Shown in pieces: positions 36,539 to 45,642 of a stretch of 64,000 bases of DNA. The notes under the pieces were generated by a model. It saw only the letters and a program-made list of their open reading frames with translations, did no database searches and had not been told where the DNA came from. The stretch comes from Sulfitobacter sp. (GTDB lineage Bacteria; Pseudomonadota; Alphaproteobacteria; Rhodobacterales; Rhodobacteraceae), in assembly GCA_029252045.1 (NCBI GenBank), contig JAQXCD010000055.1, positions 23,919 through 87,918 on the forward strand, written 5' to 3'. Numbering within the stretch: the first letter of the stretch is position 1; each line of letters begins with the position of its first letter. Position numbers and translations under genes: made by a program.

Positions 36539-37390
36539 CTAGCGCTTGGCCATCTTTGCACTCAATAATGTCACAAGTTCTTGCAACGGAACGGAGTTCT
36601 TACCTTCCGTGCGGTAAAGATTGATCAACTGCACAGGCAGTTCCGGCAATGCTCCGCCATGGTCGATTCGCTCCATCTGTTGCGGCTCTGTCCCCTCGAT
36701 TGCTGTATGCACGGCCAGATCGGCGCTGACGGTGGCGTGGATCGCGCTATCATTGTCTGACTCCATGATCATTTGCCACGGTATGTTTGCGGCATCCAGC
36801 GCGGCTACCACCAGCGGACGGAACGTACACATCCGGCCATAGGCGATGCTTACAGGGCGCTGCCGCCATGCTGCCCCACCGGGCGCACCAATCCAGTGCA
36901 ATGGCCGCTCGGCCAGTGTGACCCCCCCATTCCCCACGGAGGTCTCTGTCGTCAGGATTACGTCACACTCGCCTTTCGCGAACATCTCTTTCAGCGTGTT
37001 GGTATGGGAGGATTCCAACAGGATTCGGATGGCCGGAAATACCGCGTTGAATTGCTTGAGGACCTGCGGGATGGCCGGATAAACAATATCGTGCGGCACA
37101 CCCAACCTTAGCGTCCCCGCGTATTCCTGCGCAGTCAGGCGTAAAACGGCCTCGTCGTTCAATGCAACCATACGCCGCGCATAGCCCAACAACTGGTCCC
37201 CGCTGGCGGTAAATGCAATGCCGCGCCCGCTTCGGTCCAGCAACTGCACATCCAGCAATTCCTCCAGCCGCTTGAGCTGCATAGAGACTGCCGATTGCGT
37301 CAGGTGCAAAAAGCCTGCCGCACGGGTAACCCCACCGGCATCAGCCACAGCCACCAAAGAGCGCAACGTGCCCAGGTCAAGATTCCTCAT
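36539..37390 (-). CDS. LysR-family transcriptional regulator
   Basis: 283 residues. N-terminal winged HTH: LGTLRSLVAVADAGGVTRAA, then LHLTQSAVSMQLKRLEELL (residues 6-50), followed by a periplasmic-binding-like effector domain. Divergent from a DUF1127 gene 118 bp away, whose promoter it may control. Effector unknown. Confidence 0.92.
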   Translation of the reverse strand: MRNLDLGTLRSLVAVADAGGVTRAAGFLHLTQSAVSMQLKRLEELLDVQLLDRSGRGIAFTASGDQLLGYARRMVALNDEAVLRLTAQEYAGTLRLGVPHDIVYPAIPQVLKQFNAVFPAIRILLESSHTNTLKEMFAKGECDVILTTETSVGNGGVTLAERPLHWIGAPGGAAWRQRPVSIAYGRMCTFRPLVVAALDAANIPWQMIMESDNDSAIHATVSADLAVHTAIEGTEPQQMERIDHGGALPELPVQLINLYRTEGKNSVPLQELVTLLSAKMAKR

Positions 37391-37508
37391 GCATCACTAC
37401 CTTGAATGACTTATATCATAAATATTCATTTTTATTATCAATTAGACACTGCCACATATCAACAACTGAAATGAGTCGCCGCATACAAATCACAAAATGG
37501 AACATCAC

Positions 37509-37727
37509 ATGCAATACCAACGCACCTCGCTCGTCCTTCCTTTCCTTGCAGCGCCCCGTCGCTTTGTCCGCTGCTCTTTGCCGGCATTTCTGGCGTTGCG
37601 CCGCAGCCGCCGTGCCCTGTCAAACCTGTCGGAAGCGCAATTGCGCGATGTCGGGATCAGCGACAAAGAAGCCCAAGCCGAGGCTGCGCGCCCGATCTGG
37701 GATGCGCCTGCACACTGGAAGCGCTAA
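37509..37727 (+). CDS. DUF1127/YjiS-like small protein
   Basis: 72 residues from ATG 37509. C-terminal DUF1127 motif: LRRSRRALSNLSEAQLRDVG then ISDKEAQAEAARPIWD (residues 33-68). Such small basic proteins often bind RNA and tune phosphate or C1 metabolism in Rhizobiales and Rhodobacterales. Divergent from the LysR gene. Confidence 0.85.
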   Translation: MQYQRTSLVLPFLAAPRRFVRCSLPAFLALRRSRRALSNLSEAQLRDVGISDKEAQAEAARPIWDAPAHWKR

Positions 37728-37836
37728 CCTGTGGTAAAAACCTGACCGAAAAGCCTTGAAATACGGCCCCACCCACCCGATATTGAGCCCACAACCGCGG
37801 AAAATCTTTATGCGGGCAAACTTTAGGGAGTTTAAC

Positions 37837-38613
37837 ATGGCAGACGTGAATACAATCCGGACCAGTGCCGGAAGCCGCACAGCCGCGATTGATGAAGGCC
37901 TGCGCGCGCATATGAGCAAAGTCTACGGCACAATGTCCGTAGGCATGCTGATTACTTTCGCCGCCGCTTGGGCCATTTCCGGTCTTGCGGTTACATCCGA
38001 TCCCGCGGGCGCCACAATGGCACTGCGTGACGGTCAATATCTGACAGGTTTGGGTCAGGCGCTCTATGCATCCCCGCTGAAGTGGGTTGTGATGTTTGCG
38101 CCTCTCGCCTTTGTCTTCGGCTTTGGAGCTGCGATCAACCGTATTTCCGCCGCCTCTGCGCAGCTGATGTTCTACGCATTTGCACTGGTTATGGGTCTGT
38201 CGATCAGCTCCATCTTCCTTGTGTACACAGGCGTGTCCATCATTCAGGTCTTCCTGATCACCTCCATCGCCTTTGCGGGTCTGTCCATTTGGGGCTACAC
38301 TACAAAGAAGGACTTCTCCGCATGGGGTAGCTTCCTGATCATGGGCGTGATCGGCCTGATCATCGCTTCAATCGTGAGCATGTTCTTCCCGAACCCGGCA
38401 CTGACATTCGCGATTTCCGCCATCGGCGTGCTGATCTTCGCAGGCCTTACCGCCTATGACACACAGCGCATCAAGACCGAGTACATCGCACATGCACAGC
38501 ATGGTGACAGCGAATGGCTTGGCAAAGCCGCCATCATGGGCGCACTGAGCCTGTACCTGAACTTCATCAACATGTTCATGTTCTTGCTGCAACTCTTCGG
38601 CAACCGTGAGTAA
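37837..38613 (+). CDS. Bax inhibitor-1/YccA-family membrane protein
   Basis: 258 residues, seven predicted membrane helices (about 30-250). The soluble N-terminus (MADVNTIRTSAGSRTAAIDE) and the signature NRISAASAQLMFYAFALVMG followed by SISSIFLVYTG place it in the BI-1 family; YDTQRIKTEY near residue 208 carries the acidic pH-sensor type residues of TMBIM Ca2+ leak proteins. AGGGAG precedes ATG 37837; an open frame upstream lacks one. Ends ahead of a strong terminator. Confidence 0.93.
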   Translation: MADVNTIRTSAGSRTAAIDEGLRAHMSKVYGTMSVGMLITFAAAWAISGLAVTSDPAGATMALRDGQYLTGLGQALYASPLKWVVMFAPLAFVFGFGAAINRISAASAQLMFYAFALVMGLSISSIFLVYTGVSIIQVFLITSIAFAGLSIWGYTTKKDFSAWGSFLIMGVIGLIIASIVSMFFPNPALTFAISAIGVLIFAGLTAYDTQRIKTEYIAHAQHGDSEWLGKAAIMGALSLYLNFINMFMFLLQLFGNRE

Positions 38614-38638
38614 CTTCACAAGCCGTTAGAAACAGATC

Positions 38639-38666
38639 AAGCCGCTCCTTCGGGGGCGGCTTTTTT
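38639..38666 (+). terminator. intrinsic terminator after Bax-inhibitor-1 gene
   Basis: Stem GCCGCTCC (38641-38648) with GGGGCGGC (38653-38660), tetraloop TTCG, followed by six T. A textbook rho-independent terminator; the next gene's ribosome site begins only 5 nt after the T-run. Confidence 0.92.
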
Positions 38667-38680
38667 CATAGGAGAATACG

Positions 38681-38989
38681 GTGCTGGAACTACGCCCCAA
38701 CTGCGAAATGTTTGACCGCGACCTGCCCCCTGAAAGTGCCGATGCGCGCATCTGTAGTTACGAGTGTACCTTCTGCGCCGATTGCGTGGAAACGGTGCTG
38801 CACAACGTCTGCCCCAACTGCGGCGGCGGGTTTGTTCCACGCCCGATCCGGCCAGCACTGGCACACCGCGATGGCACTGGCCTGCGCCACCACCCCGCAG
38901 GCACCAAACGGCGCAAACTGAAATGGACCACGGCAGACATCACAGCATTTGTCGCCAAGCGGCGCGATACACCAGCAGAGCAGCGTTAA
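38681..38989 (+). CDS. DUF1272 zinc-binding protein
   Basis: 102 residues from a GTG with GGAG 7-10 nt upstream. The DUF1272 core MLELRPNCEMFDRDLPPESA then CSYECTFCADC and NVCPNCGGGF (residues 1-52) has six or more Cys in zinc-binding arrangement. A C-terminal extension of about 45 residues (basic, GTKRRKLKWT) is beyond the core domain. Function of the family unknown. Its 3' end overlaps the convergent pseudogene end. Confidence 0.85.
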   Translation: MLELRPNCEMFDRDLPPESADARICSYECTFCADCVETVLHNVCPNCGGGFVPRPIRPALAHRDGTGLRHHPAGTKRRKLKWTTADITAFVAKRRDTPAEQR

Positions 38990-39499
38990 CGCGCGGAGCT
39001 GCTGGCTTGGAAGGCTGCGACATCTTTGACACTGCGCAGATGATGCACTTCAAGACAATCAGGAGCAAGACGCAGGTTCTCAAGAATACGCTGGTGGCCT
39101 TTGTCGCGGTCGGTCCATATCCAGTGCCAGAATATAGCAGTCTCCCGATCAAAGCGCCCGATACAGCCCTCTGGCAGATCAGGACGGGCCCCTGACCCGA
39201 TATTGTAATGAGCGACGCAGGACACGCCACAACCGCAGGCGCACAGGTAGATCAAGCCAGATCAGCCCGCGTCATCCGTGTCGGGTGCGGGTAGAAATGC
39301 CTCCCTCGGTAATCTAGCCCTCTTCTTTTTCAAACGCGCGGACCATTTCCAAACGCTCTTTGCTCGGACGCGGCGTCCAATGCGGCATCCAGTGCACCTG
39401 ATCCAGATGCCGGGCAGGCAGGCCCGTCTGCTCTGCCAACCAACGCGCCAGCGTGGATTTCCCCGATCCGGCCCCGCCAGCAGTCATCGCCCTCTGCAT
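38986..39499 (-). pseudogene. degraded P-loop kinase gene (adenylate-kinase/FlaR-like)
   Basis: The first 61 codons (39499-39314) carry a Walker A GGAGSGKSTLARWLAEQ and HLDQVHWMPHW, then hit TAG (39314-39316). Reading on in the same frame gives EGGISTRTRHG, a TGA (39272-39274), then LIWLDLPVRLRLWRVLRRSL. A one-base shift then leads into RPDLPEGC, RFDRETAIFWHWIW and LEVHHLRSVKDVAAF down to 38986. Together these cover the full length (about 170 residues) of the family of small P-loop kinases annotated as topology-modulation or adenylate kinase-related. Two in-frame stops and one frameshift make it non-functional. The three pieces are fragments of one gene, not three genes. Confidence 0.85.
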
Positions 39500-39586
39500 G
39501 CGCCGCCTCCGGCTTCTTTATTGTGCCCTTAAACTCAATCCCGCACTCACTTCGCGCACAAATCCCCGAAGGGCACCCCACAAACG

Positions 39587-39614
39587 CAAAAAGCCGCGCT
39601 GGTATGCGCGGCTT
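39587..39614 (-). terminator. intrinsic terminator of rpmG
   Basis: Inverted repeat AAGCCGCGC (39591-39599) / GCGCGGCTT (39606-39614) with a 6-nt loop; on the minus strand it is followed by a run of T (39586-39590 region). Lies 25 nt downstream of the rpmG stop. Confidence 0.85.
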
Positions 39615-39638
39615 GTCTATTCTCAAAGTCAAGCGATC

Positions 39639-39806
39639 TTACTTGATCTTGCCTTCTTTGTAATCAACGTGCTTGCGCGCAACGGGGTCGTATTTTTTCA
39701 TAACCATCTTTTCGGTCATGGTGCGTGCGTTCTTTTTTGTAACGTAGAAATGGCCTGTGCCCGCGGACGAGTTCAGACGGATCTTGATCGTGGTTGGCTT
39801 AGCCAT
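39639..39806 (-). CDS. rpmG: 50S ribosomal protein L33
   Basis: 55 residues starting [20 protein letters not shown], with [20 protein letters not shown] following; the standard proteobacterial L33 without the zinc Cys pairs. A GAGGAGA ribosome site lies 5-11 nt upstream of the ATG at 39806. Monocistronic with its own terminator. Part of the large ribosomal subunit near the E site. Confidence 0.98.
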   Translation of the reverse strand: MAKPTTIKIRLNSSAGTGHFYVTKKNARTMTEKMVMKKYDPVARKHVDYKEGKIK

Positions 39807-39991
39807 TTTATCTTCTCCTCAGGCAGCGCAGCACCATCCGTGCGGCGCGCGTGTAATCTTTGAGCTTTGGCTTCTACCCGTGCACGCCCCCGAGTCAAGA
39901 CGGTATCGCACAATCAAGTGTCCCACTGTGCAATTTATGTCGCTTTGACGCGATCCATGTTGACGCAAGCCCCTTACTACGGGTACTTCAT

Positions 39992-40212
39992 CCGGGACGG
40001 GAGAGATACAGGCAACTGTAGCGCCGAAGGAGCAACCGCCCCGGAAACTCTCAGGCACAAGGACCGTCATGAATAGAACTCTGAAAAGCGGGGTCCGCAG
40101 ACCTCCGCCGGCGGTGTAAATGTACGGATCGTGGTGATCCGGCGTGAAACTCTCAGGCCAATAACAGAGGGGCACTTGGACCGTCCGGTAGGGCGGCAGA
40201 AAAGGTGCATCT
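39992..40212 (+). ncRNA. tandem glycine riboswitch
   Basis: Two aptamers typical of the glycine riboswitch. Aptamer 1 (about 39992-40067) has GGACGGGAGAGA, GCGCCGAAGGAGCAA and ACTCTCAGGCACAAGGACC. Aptamer 2 (about 40079-40169) is closed by CTCTG/CAGAG and contains GACCTCCG and AAACTCTCAGGCCAATAAC. A short linker joins them. Downstream, GCACTT (40172-40177) can pair with AAGGTGC (40202-40208), hiding the AAAAGG ribosome site of dadA, with an inner hairpin CCGTCC/GGGCGG (40181-40196). This looks like translational control. Glycine would open or close the site; direction is not decided by sequence alone. Confidence 0.93.
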
Positions 40213-41469
40213 ATGACAAACTCTACTCCTGAAAAGATTGCCGTGATCGGCGCGGGAATCACGGGCGTGACCACCGCCTATATGTTGGCCCGCAAAGGCG
40301 CTGATGTGACCCTCTTCGAGGCAAACCCCTACCCCGCGATGGAGACCAGCTATGCCAACGGCGGGCAGCTCTCCGCGTCAAATGCGGAAGTCTGGAACTC
40401 GACCACCACTGTCTTGAAGGGCATGAAGTGGATGTTCAAATCCGGCGCACCGCTGCTGCTGAATCCCAAACCATCGTGGCACAAGTATTCATGGCTGGCC
40501 GAGTTTGTCGCCGCCATCCCGAAATACCGCGAGAATACTATCCAGACAGTGAAATGGGCGCTGGAAGCACGCGCGCATCTGCGCGCCATTGCCGAGGATG
40601 AAGGGATCAACTTTGACCGTGAAGAGCGCGGAATCCTCCATTTCTACGGCACAAAAGGCGAATTTGATGTGGCAGCCAAAGTATCCTCCCTGCTGGCCGA
40701 GGGCGGGCTGGAGCGCCGCGCGGTGACGCCATCCGAGATTGCGCAGATCGAACCCACGGTAAAGGGCGACATCTATGGTGGCTTTTTCACCGAAAGCGAT
40801 TTTACAGGCGACATTCACAAATTCACCAGCGAACTGGCAAAAGCCTGTGTGCGGCGCGGGGTGACCCTGCGCATGTCTACCTTTGTTGACAAGATCGATG
40901 CTTCAAACGGTAAAATCGCCATTTCCAACCATCCGGCTCAAGACAAGGCCAGCAAAAAGGGCGGCGTCCTGACCGAGGTCTACGATAAGGTTGTGATCTG
41001 CTCGGGCGTCCGCTCGCGTGATTTTGCGGCCCATCTGGGGGACCGCCTGAACATCTATCCGGTCAAAGGGTACTCGCTCACCATCAATCTGGAAGACGAG
41101 GCCAATCAGGCCGCAGCCCCCATGGTCAGCCTGCTGGATGACAACGCCAAGATCGTCACCAGCCGTCTGGGTAAATCGCGCTTCCGCGTGGCAGGCACAG
41201 CCGAGTTCAACGGCTATAACAAAGACATCGTCTGGAACCGCGTTGCCCCCATGCTGGACTGGTGTCACACCCACTTCCCCGACATGAGCTGTGAAAGCTT
41301 CCAGTCCTGGGCAGGCCTGCGCCCGATGATGCCAAACATGCTGCCACGCGTGGGCGCAGGCAAAAACCCTGCCGTGTTCTACAACACCGGCCACGGGCAC
41401 TTGGGCTGGACCCTGTCGGCGGCAACCGCTGACATCGTGTCAGAGCTTGCGATTGCACAAGCGGCCTGA
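40213..41469 (+). CDS. dadA: D-amino acid dehydrogenase (FAD)
   Basis: 418 residues. N-terminal FAD motif IAVIGAGITGVTTAYMLARK (residues 8-27), then ANGGQLSASNAEVWNS (near 51), typical of DadA small subunits, and C-terminal TGHGHLGWTLSAATADIV near residue 392. Deaminates D-amino acids, or possibly glycine, to keto acids with electrons going to the membrane. It sits directly behind the glycine riboswitch, so glycine level controls its expression. No alanine racemase is adjacent. Confidence 0.92.
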   Translation: MTNSTPEKIAVIGAGITGVTTAYMLARKGADVTLFEANPYPAMETSYANGGQLSASNAEVWNSTTTVLKGMKWMFKSGAPLLLNPKPSWHKYSWLAEFVAAIPKYRENTIQTVKWALEARAHLRAIAEDEGINFDREERGILHFYGTKGEFDVAAKVSSLLAEGGLERRAVTPSEIAQIEPTVKGDIYGGFFTESDFTGDIHKFTSELAKACVRRGVTLRMSTFVDKIDASNGKIAISNHPAQDKASKKGGVLTEVYDKVVICSGVRSRDFAAHLGDRLNIYPVKGYSLTINLEDEANQAAAPMVSLLDDNAKIVTSRLGKSRFRVAGTAEFNGYNKDIVWNRVAPMLDWCHTHFPDMSCESFQSWAGLRPMMPNMLPRVGAGKNPAVFYNTGHGHLGWTLSAATADIVSELAIAQAA

Positions 41470-41778
41470 TCACCAAAAACAGCCAAGGGCGCCCCGATTG
41501 GCTGCCCTTGGCGCGCTTACATTTTAACGCCCAATACTTGAGGCCAATTTGCAATAAATTTCCAAAGGGTAATGAGCCAAACGTCTATTCTGGGCGCGCC
41601 GAACGGCAGCACCTCCCCTTGAAGTTTTGGGGCAAGCTCGATTTCCTTTTTCTATAGATGCATCTCTGGCGAAGTACGCGTTCGACCATTGTCATCAGAG
41701 CAATATTTCACGATGCCGCGCCCTGCGCAGGCGCGATATATGCCATGTCACATCACAGCAGCGTCCCGTGGCGAAAGA
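41470..41778. other. intergenic gap between dadA and rnpB
   Basis: About 309 bp with no gene that I can support. It holds an inverted repeat GCCAAGGGC (41482-41490) / GCCCTTGGC (41504-41512), 13-nt loop, just after the dadA stop. It could end the dadA transcript but lacks a T-run. A second small inverted repeat GCGCC/GGCGC (41718-41734) lies beyond the 3' end of RNase P RNA. Nothing else recognised. Confidence 0.5.
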
Positions 41779-42210
41779 AGTGCGCGGAAGGCCTGTAAGC
41801 CGGATTTTGTCCCGAAGACCCGCAAGCGCGCCCCCGTGGATGACCATTCCTCTGACCATGCCGTTACCGACACAGCTACAGCCGCCAACCCGGACCTGCT
41901 GGAGCGAAAGAGGCTCCGCTGCCGCGCCCGAAGACACAGACAGCACGCGGTCCCTATTTGGCGTTGCTCCTGGTGGGGCTTGCCATGCCGCCGCTGTTAC
42001 CAGCCGCGCGGTGGGCTCTTACCCCACCGTTTCACCCTTACCTGACAGAGGCCCAAAGCAAGCTCTGGACTGACAGGCGGTTTATTTTCTGTGGCGCTTT
42101 CCGTCGGGTTGCCCCGCCCGGGCGTTACCCGGCACCATTTCTTTCCGGAGTCCGGACTTTCCTCCCCGATGTCTTGCGACATCAAAGCGGCCATCCAGCC
42201 TTCCGCGCAA
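41779..42210 (-). ncRNA. rnpB: RNase P RNA (class A, alphaproteobacterial)
   Basis: About 430 nt, minus strand. The 5' end GCGCGGAAGG (complement of 42199-42208) pairs with the 3' end CCTTCCGCGC (complement of 41782-41791), forming helix P1. Conserved elements include GAGGAAAGTCCGGACTCC near the 5' end, GGTAAGGGTGAAACGGTG in the middle (complement of about 42020-42042), and ACAAAATCCGGCTTACAG near the 3' end. Catalytic RNA that trims the 5' ends of tRNA precursors. Lies 60 nt behind the AmpD-like gene. End points are estimated to within about 5 nt. Confidence 0.96.
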
Positions 42211-42270
42211 GGTGCGGCTTACGCGCAAGCGGTACATCGGGTCAATGGGGTATGCGCAGGCGCCTGCTGT

Positions 42271-42906
42271 TCAGAGCGTGAAATCAGCGGAGGCAAGCGG
42301 GCCAGAACGCCACGGCGCGCGGCGCAGGCGGGTGGTATGCAGCAAGGTCTCAAAGTCACAAGGCGCTGTAAATCCGGCGGCCTGTGCGGCGCGTATGAAG
42401 TCCGACGCATCCTGTCCGCCCGCGTCATAAGGGCGAGCGGGCCCCGCCAGCCCCTGCCGCTCCAGCCGCGCCCAGTCAAAATGCGGACCGGGGTCCGTCT
42501 TGCGGCCCGGTGCCATATCAGAATGCCCGATCACGTCTTCGGGTGCGATGTTCCATCGCGCCATAATCCCGCGCAGCAGGTCTTCTAACGCATCCATCTG
42601 CGGGGCGGAAAACGGGTGCGTGCCGCGGTTGTCCAGCTCGATCCCGATAGAGCGGGAGTTGATATCATCCACCCCACCCCATTCACCGGCACCTGCATGC
42701 CACGCGCGTTCGGCCTCTTCCACCATTTGGGTGACAGTGCCGTGCGCGCAGATCAAGTAATGGGCCGAGACTTCTGCAAGCGGATCGCACAGTCGCTCCA
42801 ACGCAGAGGCCGCATCTTGCATAGCTGTGTAGTGGATCACCACCATGGAGGGCGTCAGACCGTCACGGCGCGGGCCGCAATTGGGCGAGCTTTGGAGTTG
42901 TGCCAC
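42271..42906 (-). CDS. AmpD-like N-acetylmuramoyl-L-alanine amidase
   Basis: 211 residues, Amidase_2 domain. Zn ligands are seen in VVIHYTAMQDAASALERL (first His near residue 25), AWHAGAGEWGGVDDINSRSI (near 69-88), and HSDMAPGRKTDPGPHFDW (His and the catalytic D-P-G region, near 127-144). No signal peptide, so probably cytoplasmic like AmpD, recycling muropeptides. Located just upstream of rnpB on the same strand. Confidence 0.92.
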   Translation of the reverse strand: MAQLQSSPNCGPRRDGLTPSMVVIHYTAMQDAASALERLCDPLAEVSAHYLICAHGTVTQMVEEAERAWHAGAGEWGGVDDINSRSIGIELDNRGTHPFSAPQMDALEDLLRGIMARWNIAPEDVIGHSDMAPGRKTDPGPHFDWARLERQGLAGPARPYDAGGQDASDFIRAAQAAGFTAPCDFETLLHTTRLRRAPWRSGPLASADFTL

Positions 42907-42918
42907 GCGCAGTTTGGC

Positions 42919-43668
42919 TTAGCTGCCGGAGGTATTGCGATACACCGACGGATCCCACGTGCAGGCATAGCCGTCCCCGTCAGGGTCCATGCCTTTACGG
43001 TCTTTTTCAGGGCCACCAGCCGCCAGAAACGCAATCTGCGCCTGATCCTGATGGCGGAATTCACCACAACTACGGTTATACTTGTTGCCCGCATTAAAGC
43101 GGCTGCGCTTGTAGAGTTTGGCACCCACTGGATGTGTGGTGGCCAATGCATAGGCAACGATATTCGGGCCTGTGTCTGTCCGCTCTGGCAAGGCCTGTGG
43201 CTGGATCACACGGTATTGGGCGCGGTTGGCTGCGATGCGTGCGGCATCGCTTTCTATGCTGCGCTGACCGGACACCGCGTCAAAACTGTTTTCCTGACTG
43301 ATGCCAGTGGCGCTATTAATCACGGAAGGTGCAGGATTGGACGGGCTCGCCTCAATCGGTGCGATTCCCGAATTATTCGCGGTAGCGGCCAGACGCTCTG
43401 CGTCTGCGGCACTGCCTGTCTGCGCCAGTAGAGCAGCCGTCTGGGCGGCAGTATCTTCGGCAGAGCCAGCGGCAGGCAGGGCCTGCGCGGAAACGCCTGG
43501 TGCGGCGGGCACACCGTTTGACAATGCCAGATCCCGATTTGCACGTTGTGCATCAAACGTCTGGTCGAATCCTGCGCCAAAACGGCTGTCTTCCGGCACT
43601 GCCGGTTGGCAGGCTGCCAATGCTGCAAGGGCAGTTGCGCCCAGAATTGTACGAACACTCATCATCAT
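42919..43668 (-). CDS. lipoprotein with C-terminal excalibur-like Ca2+ motif
   Basis: 249 residues. Lipoprotein signal MMMSVRTILGATALAALAAC, Cys at residue 20. A long Ala/Ser/Pro-rich spacer (about 21-150) is probably disordered. The C-terminal domain (about 165-249) has RSCGEFRHQDQAQIAFLAAG and ends near DPDGDGYACTWDPSVY, close to the excalibur DxDxDGxxC motif. Several ATG codons stand in a row at the start; the first (43668), after a weak AGG, is chosen. An excalibur-type tail suggests extracytoplasmic Ca2+ binding; function unknown. Separated from the AmpD-like gene by 12 nt. Confidence 0.82.
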   Translation of the reverse strand: MMMSVRTILGATALAALAACQPAVPEDSRFGAGFDQTFDAQRANRDLALSNGVPAAPGVSAQALPAAGSAEDTAAQTAALLAQTGSAADAERLAATANNSGIAPIEASPSNPAPSVINSATGISQENSFDAVSGQRSIESDAARIAANRAQYRVIQPQALPERTDTGPNIVAYALATTHPVGAKLYKRSRFNAGNKYNRSCGEFRHQDQAQIAFLAAGGPEKDRKGMDPDGDGYACTWDPSVYRNTSGS

Positions 43669-43702
43669 TAAAGCCTGCAATTCCAATTAGAGTTGGGCGC
43701 GT

Positions 43703-45190
43703 CTACCACCATTTGTCCGCTTTGGCTACAAAACCTGCGCTGCGTTCCAGTGAATAGGCGGAAGACAGCAGATCGGCCTCTTCCCATGGGCGCCCGATCA
43801 GTTGCAGGCCCAGTGGCAAACCCTGACTGTTGGTGCCTGTGGGCACAGCAATGCCTGGCAAACCGGCAAGGTTTACAGTCACGGTAAATACGTCGTTGAG
43901 GTACATCTGGATCGGATCGGCATCGATCATCTCGCCCAGACCAAATGCAGCAGACGGTGTTGCCGGTGTCAGGATGCAATCAACACCTGCGGCAAAAACG
44001 TCGTCAAAGTCCTTCTTGATCAACGTACGCACGCGACGCGCGCGGTTGTAATAGGCGTCGTAAAAGCCCGCCGACAAAACATACGTCCCGACCATCACGC
44101 GGCGCTGCACCTCCGTGCCGAAACCTTCGGCACGGGTTTTCTCGTACATCTCCGTGATGCCATCACCCGCCGCCAGCGTGGCGCGGTGGCCATAGCGAAC
44201 GCCATCGTAGCGCGCGAGGTTGGACGAGGCTTCGGCAGGGGCAATCACATAGTAAGCGGGCAGCGCGTATTTGGTATGCGGCAGTGAGATATCGACAATC
44301 TGCGCGCCCGCATCCTTGAGCATCGCCGCGCCATCGTCCCACAGTTTGGCAATCTCTTCTGGCATACCGTCCATGCGGTATTCTTTGGGAATACCAATTT
44401 TCTTGCCGCGCATGTCACCTGTCAGAGCTGCCTCAAAATCAGGCACAGCCAGATCGGCGCTGGTGCTATCTTTGGGGTCATAGCTGCACATGGCTTCCAG
44501 CATAATCGCTGCATCGCGCACGGATTTGGTCATCGGGCCAGCCTGATCGAGGCTGGAGGCGAACGCCACCACACCCCAACGCGAGCAACGGCCATATGTC
44601 GGTTTGATACCCACGGTGCCGGTGAAGGCCGCAGGCTGGCGGATGGAACCGCCCGTATCGGTGCCCGTTGCTGCAAGGCACAGATCAGCGGCAACAGCCG
44701 CGGCAGAGCCACCGGAAGAACCACCGGGTGTCAGGGCTGTATCTTCGCCCGCACGGCGCCACGGGTTGACCGCATTGCCATAGGCAGAAGTCTCGTTCGA
44801 CGAGCCCATGGCGAATTCGTCCATGTTCAGCTTGCCCAGCATGACCGCACCCGCGTCCTGCAAATTCTGGCTGACGGTGGATTCATATTCCGGCTTGAAC
44901 CCCTCAAGGATACGCGAAGCGGCCTGAGACGGCACACCTTTGGTGCAGAACAGGTCTTTGATGCCGATGGGAAGGCCACACATGGCAGGCGCATCGCCCG
45001 CTTTGATGCGGACATCCGCCGCTGCGGCGCGTTCCATCGCGATTTCTGGCGTATGGTGGACAAAGGCGTTCAACGCGCCGGCGCCTTCAATCGCTTTCAG
45101 GCAAGCTTGCGTGATCTCTTTTGACGTCGTCTCGCCTTTGCGCAGCAGATCGCGGGCCTCGGACAGACCCAGTTTGTTCAAATCAGTCAT
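43703..45190 (-). CDS. gatA: Asp-tRNA(Asn)/Glu-tRNA(Gln) amidotransferase subunit A
   Basis: 495 residues, amidase signature family. The catalytic Lys lies in [12 protein letters not shown] (near residue 74), and the Ser-cisSer-Lys triad region in [17 protein letters not shown] (near 152) with [12 protein letters not shown] following. Produces ammonia for amidation of mischarged tRNAs. Overlaps gatC by one base (TAATG). The gatB gene is not in this window. Confidence 0.96.
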   Translation of the reverse strand: MTDLNKLGLSEARDLLRKGETTSKEITQACLKAIEGAGALNAFVHHTPEIAMERAAAADVRIKAGDAPAMCGLPIGIKDLFCTKGVPSQAASRILEGFKPEYESTVSQNLQDAGAVMLGKLNMDEFAMGSSNETSAYGNAVNPWRRAGEDTALTPGGSSGGSAAAVAADLCLAATGTDTGGSIRQPAAFTGTVGIKPTYGRCSRWGVVAFASSLDQAGPMTKSVRDAAIMLEAMCSYDPKDSTSADLAVPDFEAALTGDMRGKKIGIPKEYRMDGMPEEIAKLWDDGAAMLKDAGAQIVDISLPHTKYALPAYYVIAPAEASSNLARYDGVRYGHRATLAAGDGITEMYEKTRAEGFGTEVQRRVMVGTYVLSAGFYDAYYNRARRVRTLIKKDFDDVFAAGVDCILTPATPSAAFGLGEMIDADPIQMYLNDVFTVTVNLAGLPGIAVPTGTNSQGLPLGLQLIGRPWEEADLLSSAYSLERSAGFVAKADKWW

Positions 45191-45477
45191 TATTCAACCA
45201 CCTTCGGCACGGCAAAGAAACCTTCACGCGCATCGGGCGCGTTCTTCAAAACGGCGGCTTGCTGGTCACCGTCCGCCACCACATCTGCGCGGCGGCGCAG
45301 GTTTTGCGGCGTCACCGACGTCATCGGCTCAACGCCTTCAATGTCTACTTCTGCCAGCTGTTCGATAAAGCCCAGAATCGTGTTGAACTCTTGCGCAAGT
45401 GCCGGCAGCGCTTCTGGTTCAACTTTGATACGGGCCAGCTTGGCCACCCGCGCGGCGGTGCTCTCGTCAATTGACAT
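45190..45477 (-). CDS. gatC: Asp-tRNA(Asn)/Glu-tRNA(Gln) amidotransferase subunit C
   Basis: 95 residues from the second of two adjacent ATGs; GAGGAA lies 7 nt upstream of it. [19 protein letters not shown] is the helical GatC start, then [19 protein letters not shown] (residues 34-52) and [13 protein letters not shown]. Stabilises GatA-GatB. Length matches the family. Confidence 0.95.
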   Translation of the reverse strand: MSIDESTAARVAKLARIKVEPEALPALAQEFNTILGFIEQLAEVDIEGVEPMTSVTPQNLRRRADVVADGDQQAAVLKNAPDAREGFFAVPKVVE

Positions 45478-45642
45478 CATCAATTCCTCATCTGCTTGTC
45501 TGTCCTCTACCGCTCTCGCGACGCTGCTGCAAGCCATGGGGCAAACCCACAGCGGTCAGTAGCAGAAAAATGCGCGGCGCGCCCTCGCCAAGCCCCACGG
45601 ATGATCTAGGATGCTCGCAAATCAACCACAAGGAGAGACGTT

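Noticed and set aside
38764..39195. Plus-strand frame across the DUF1272 gene and the kinase remnant
   Set aside because: The DUF1272 Cys pattern and the kinase reconstruction on the other strand explain the same bases better.
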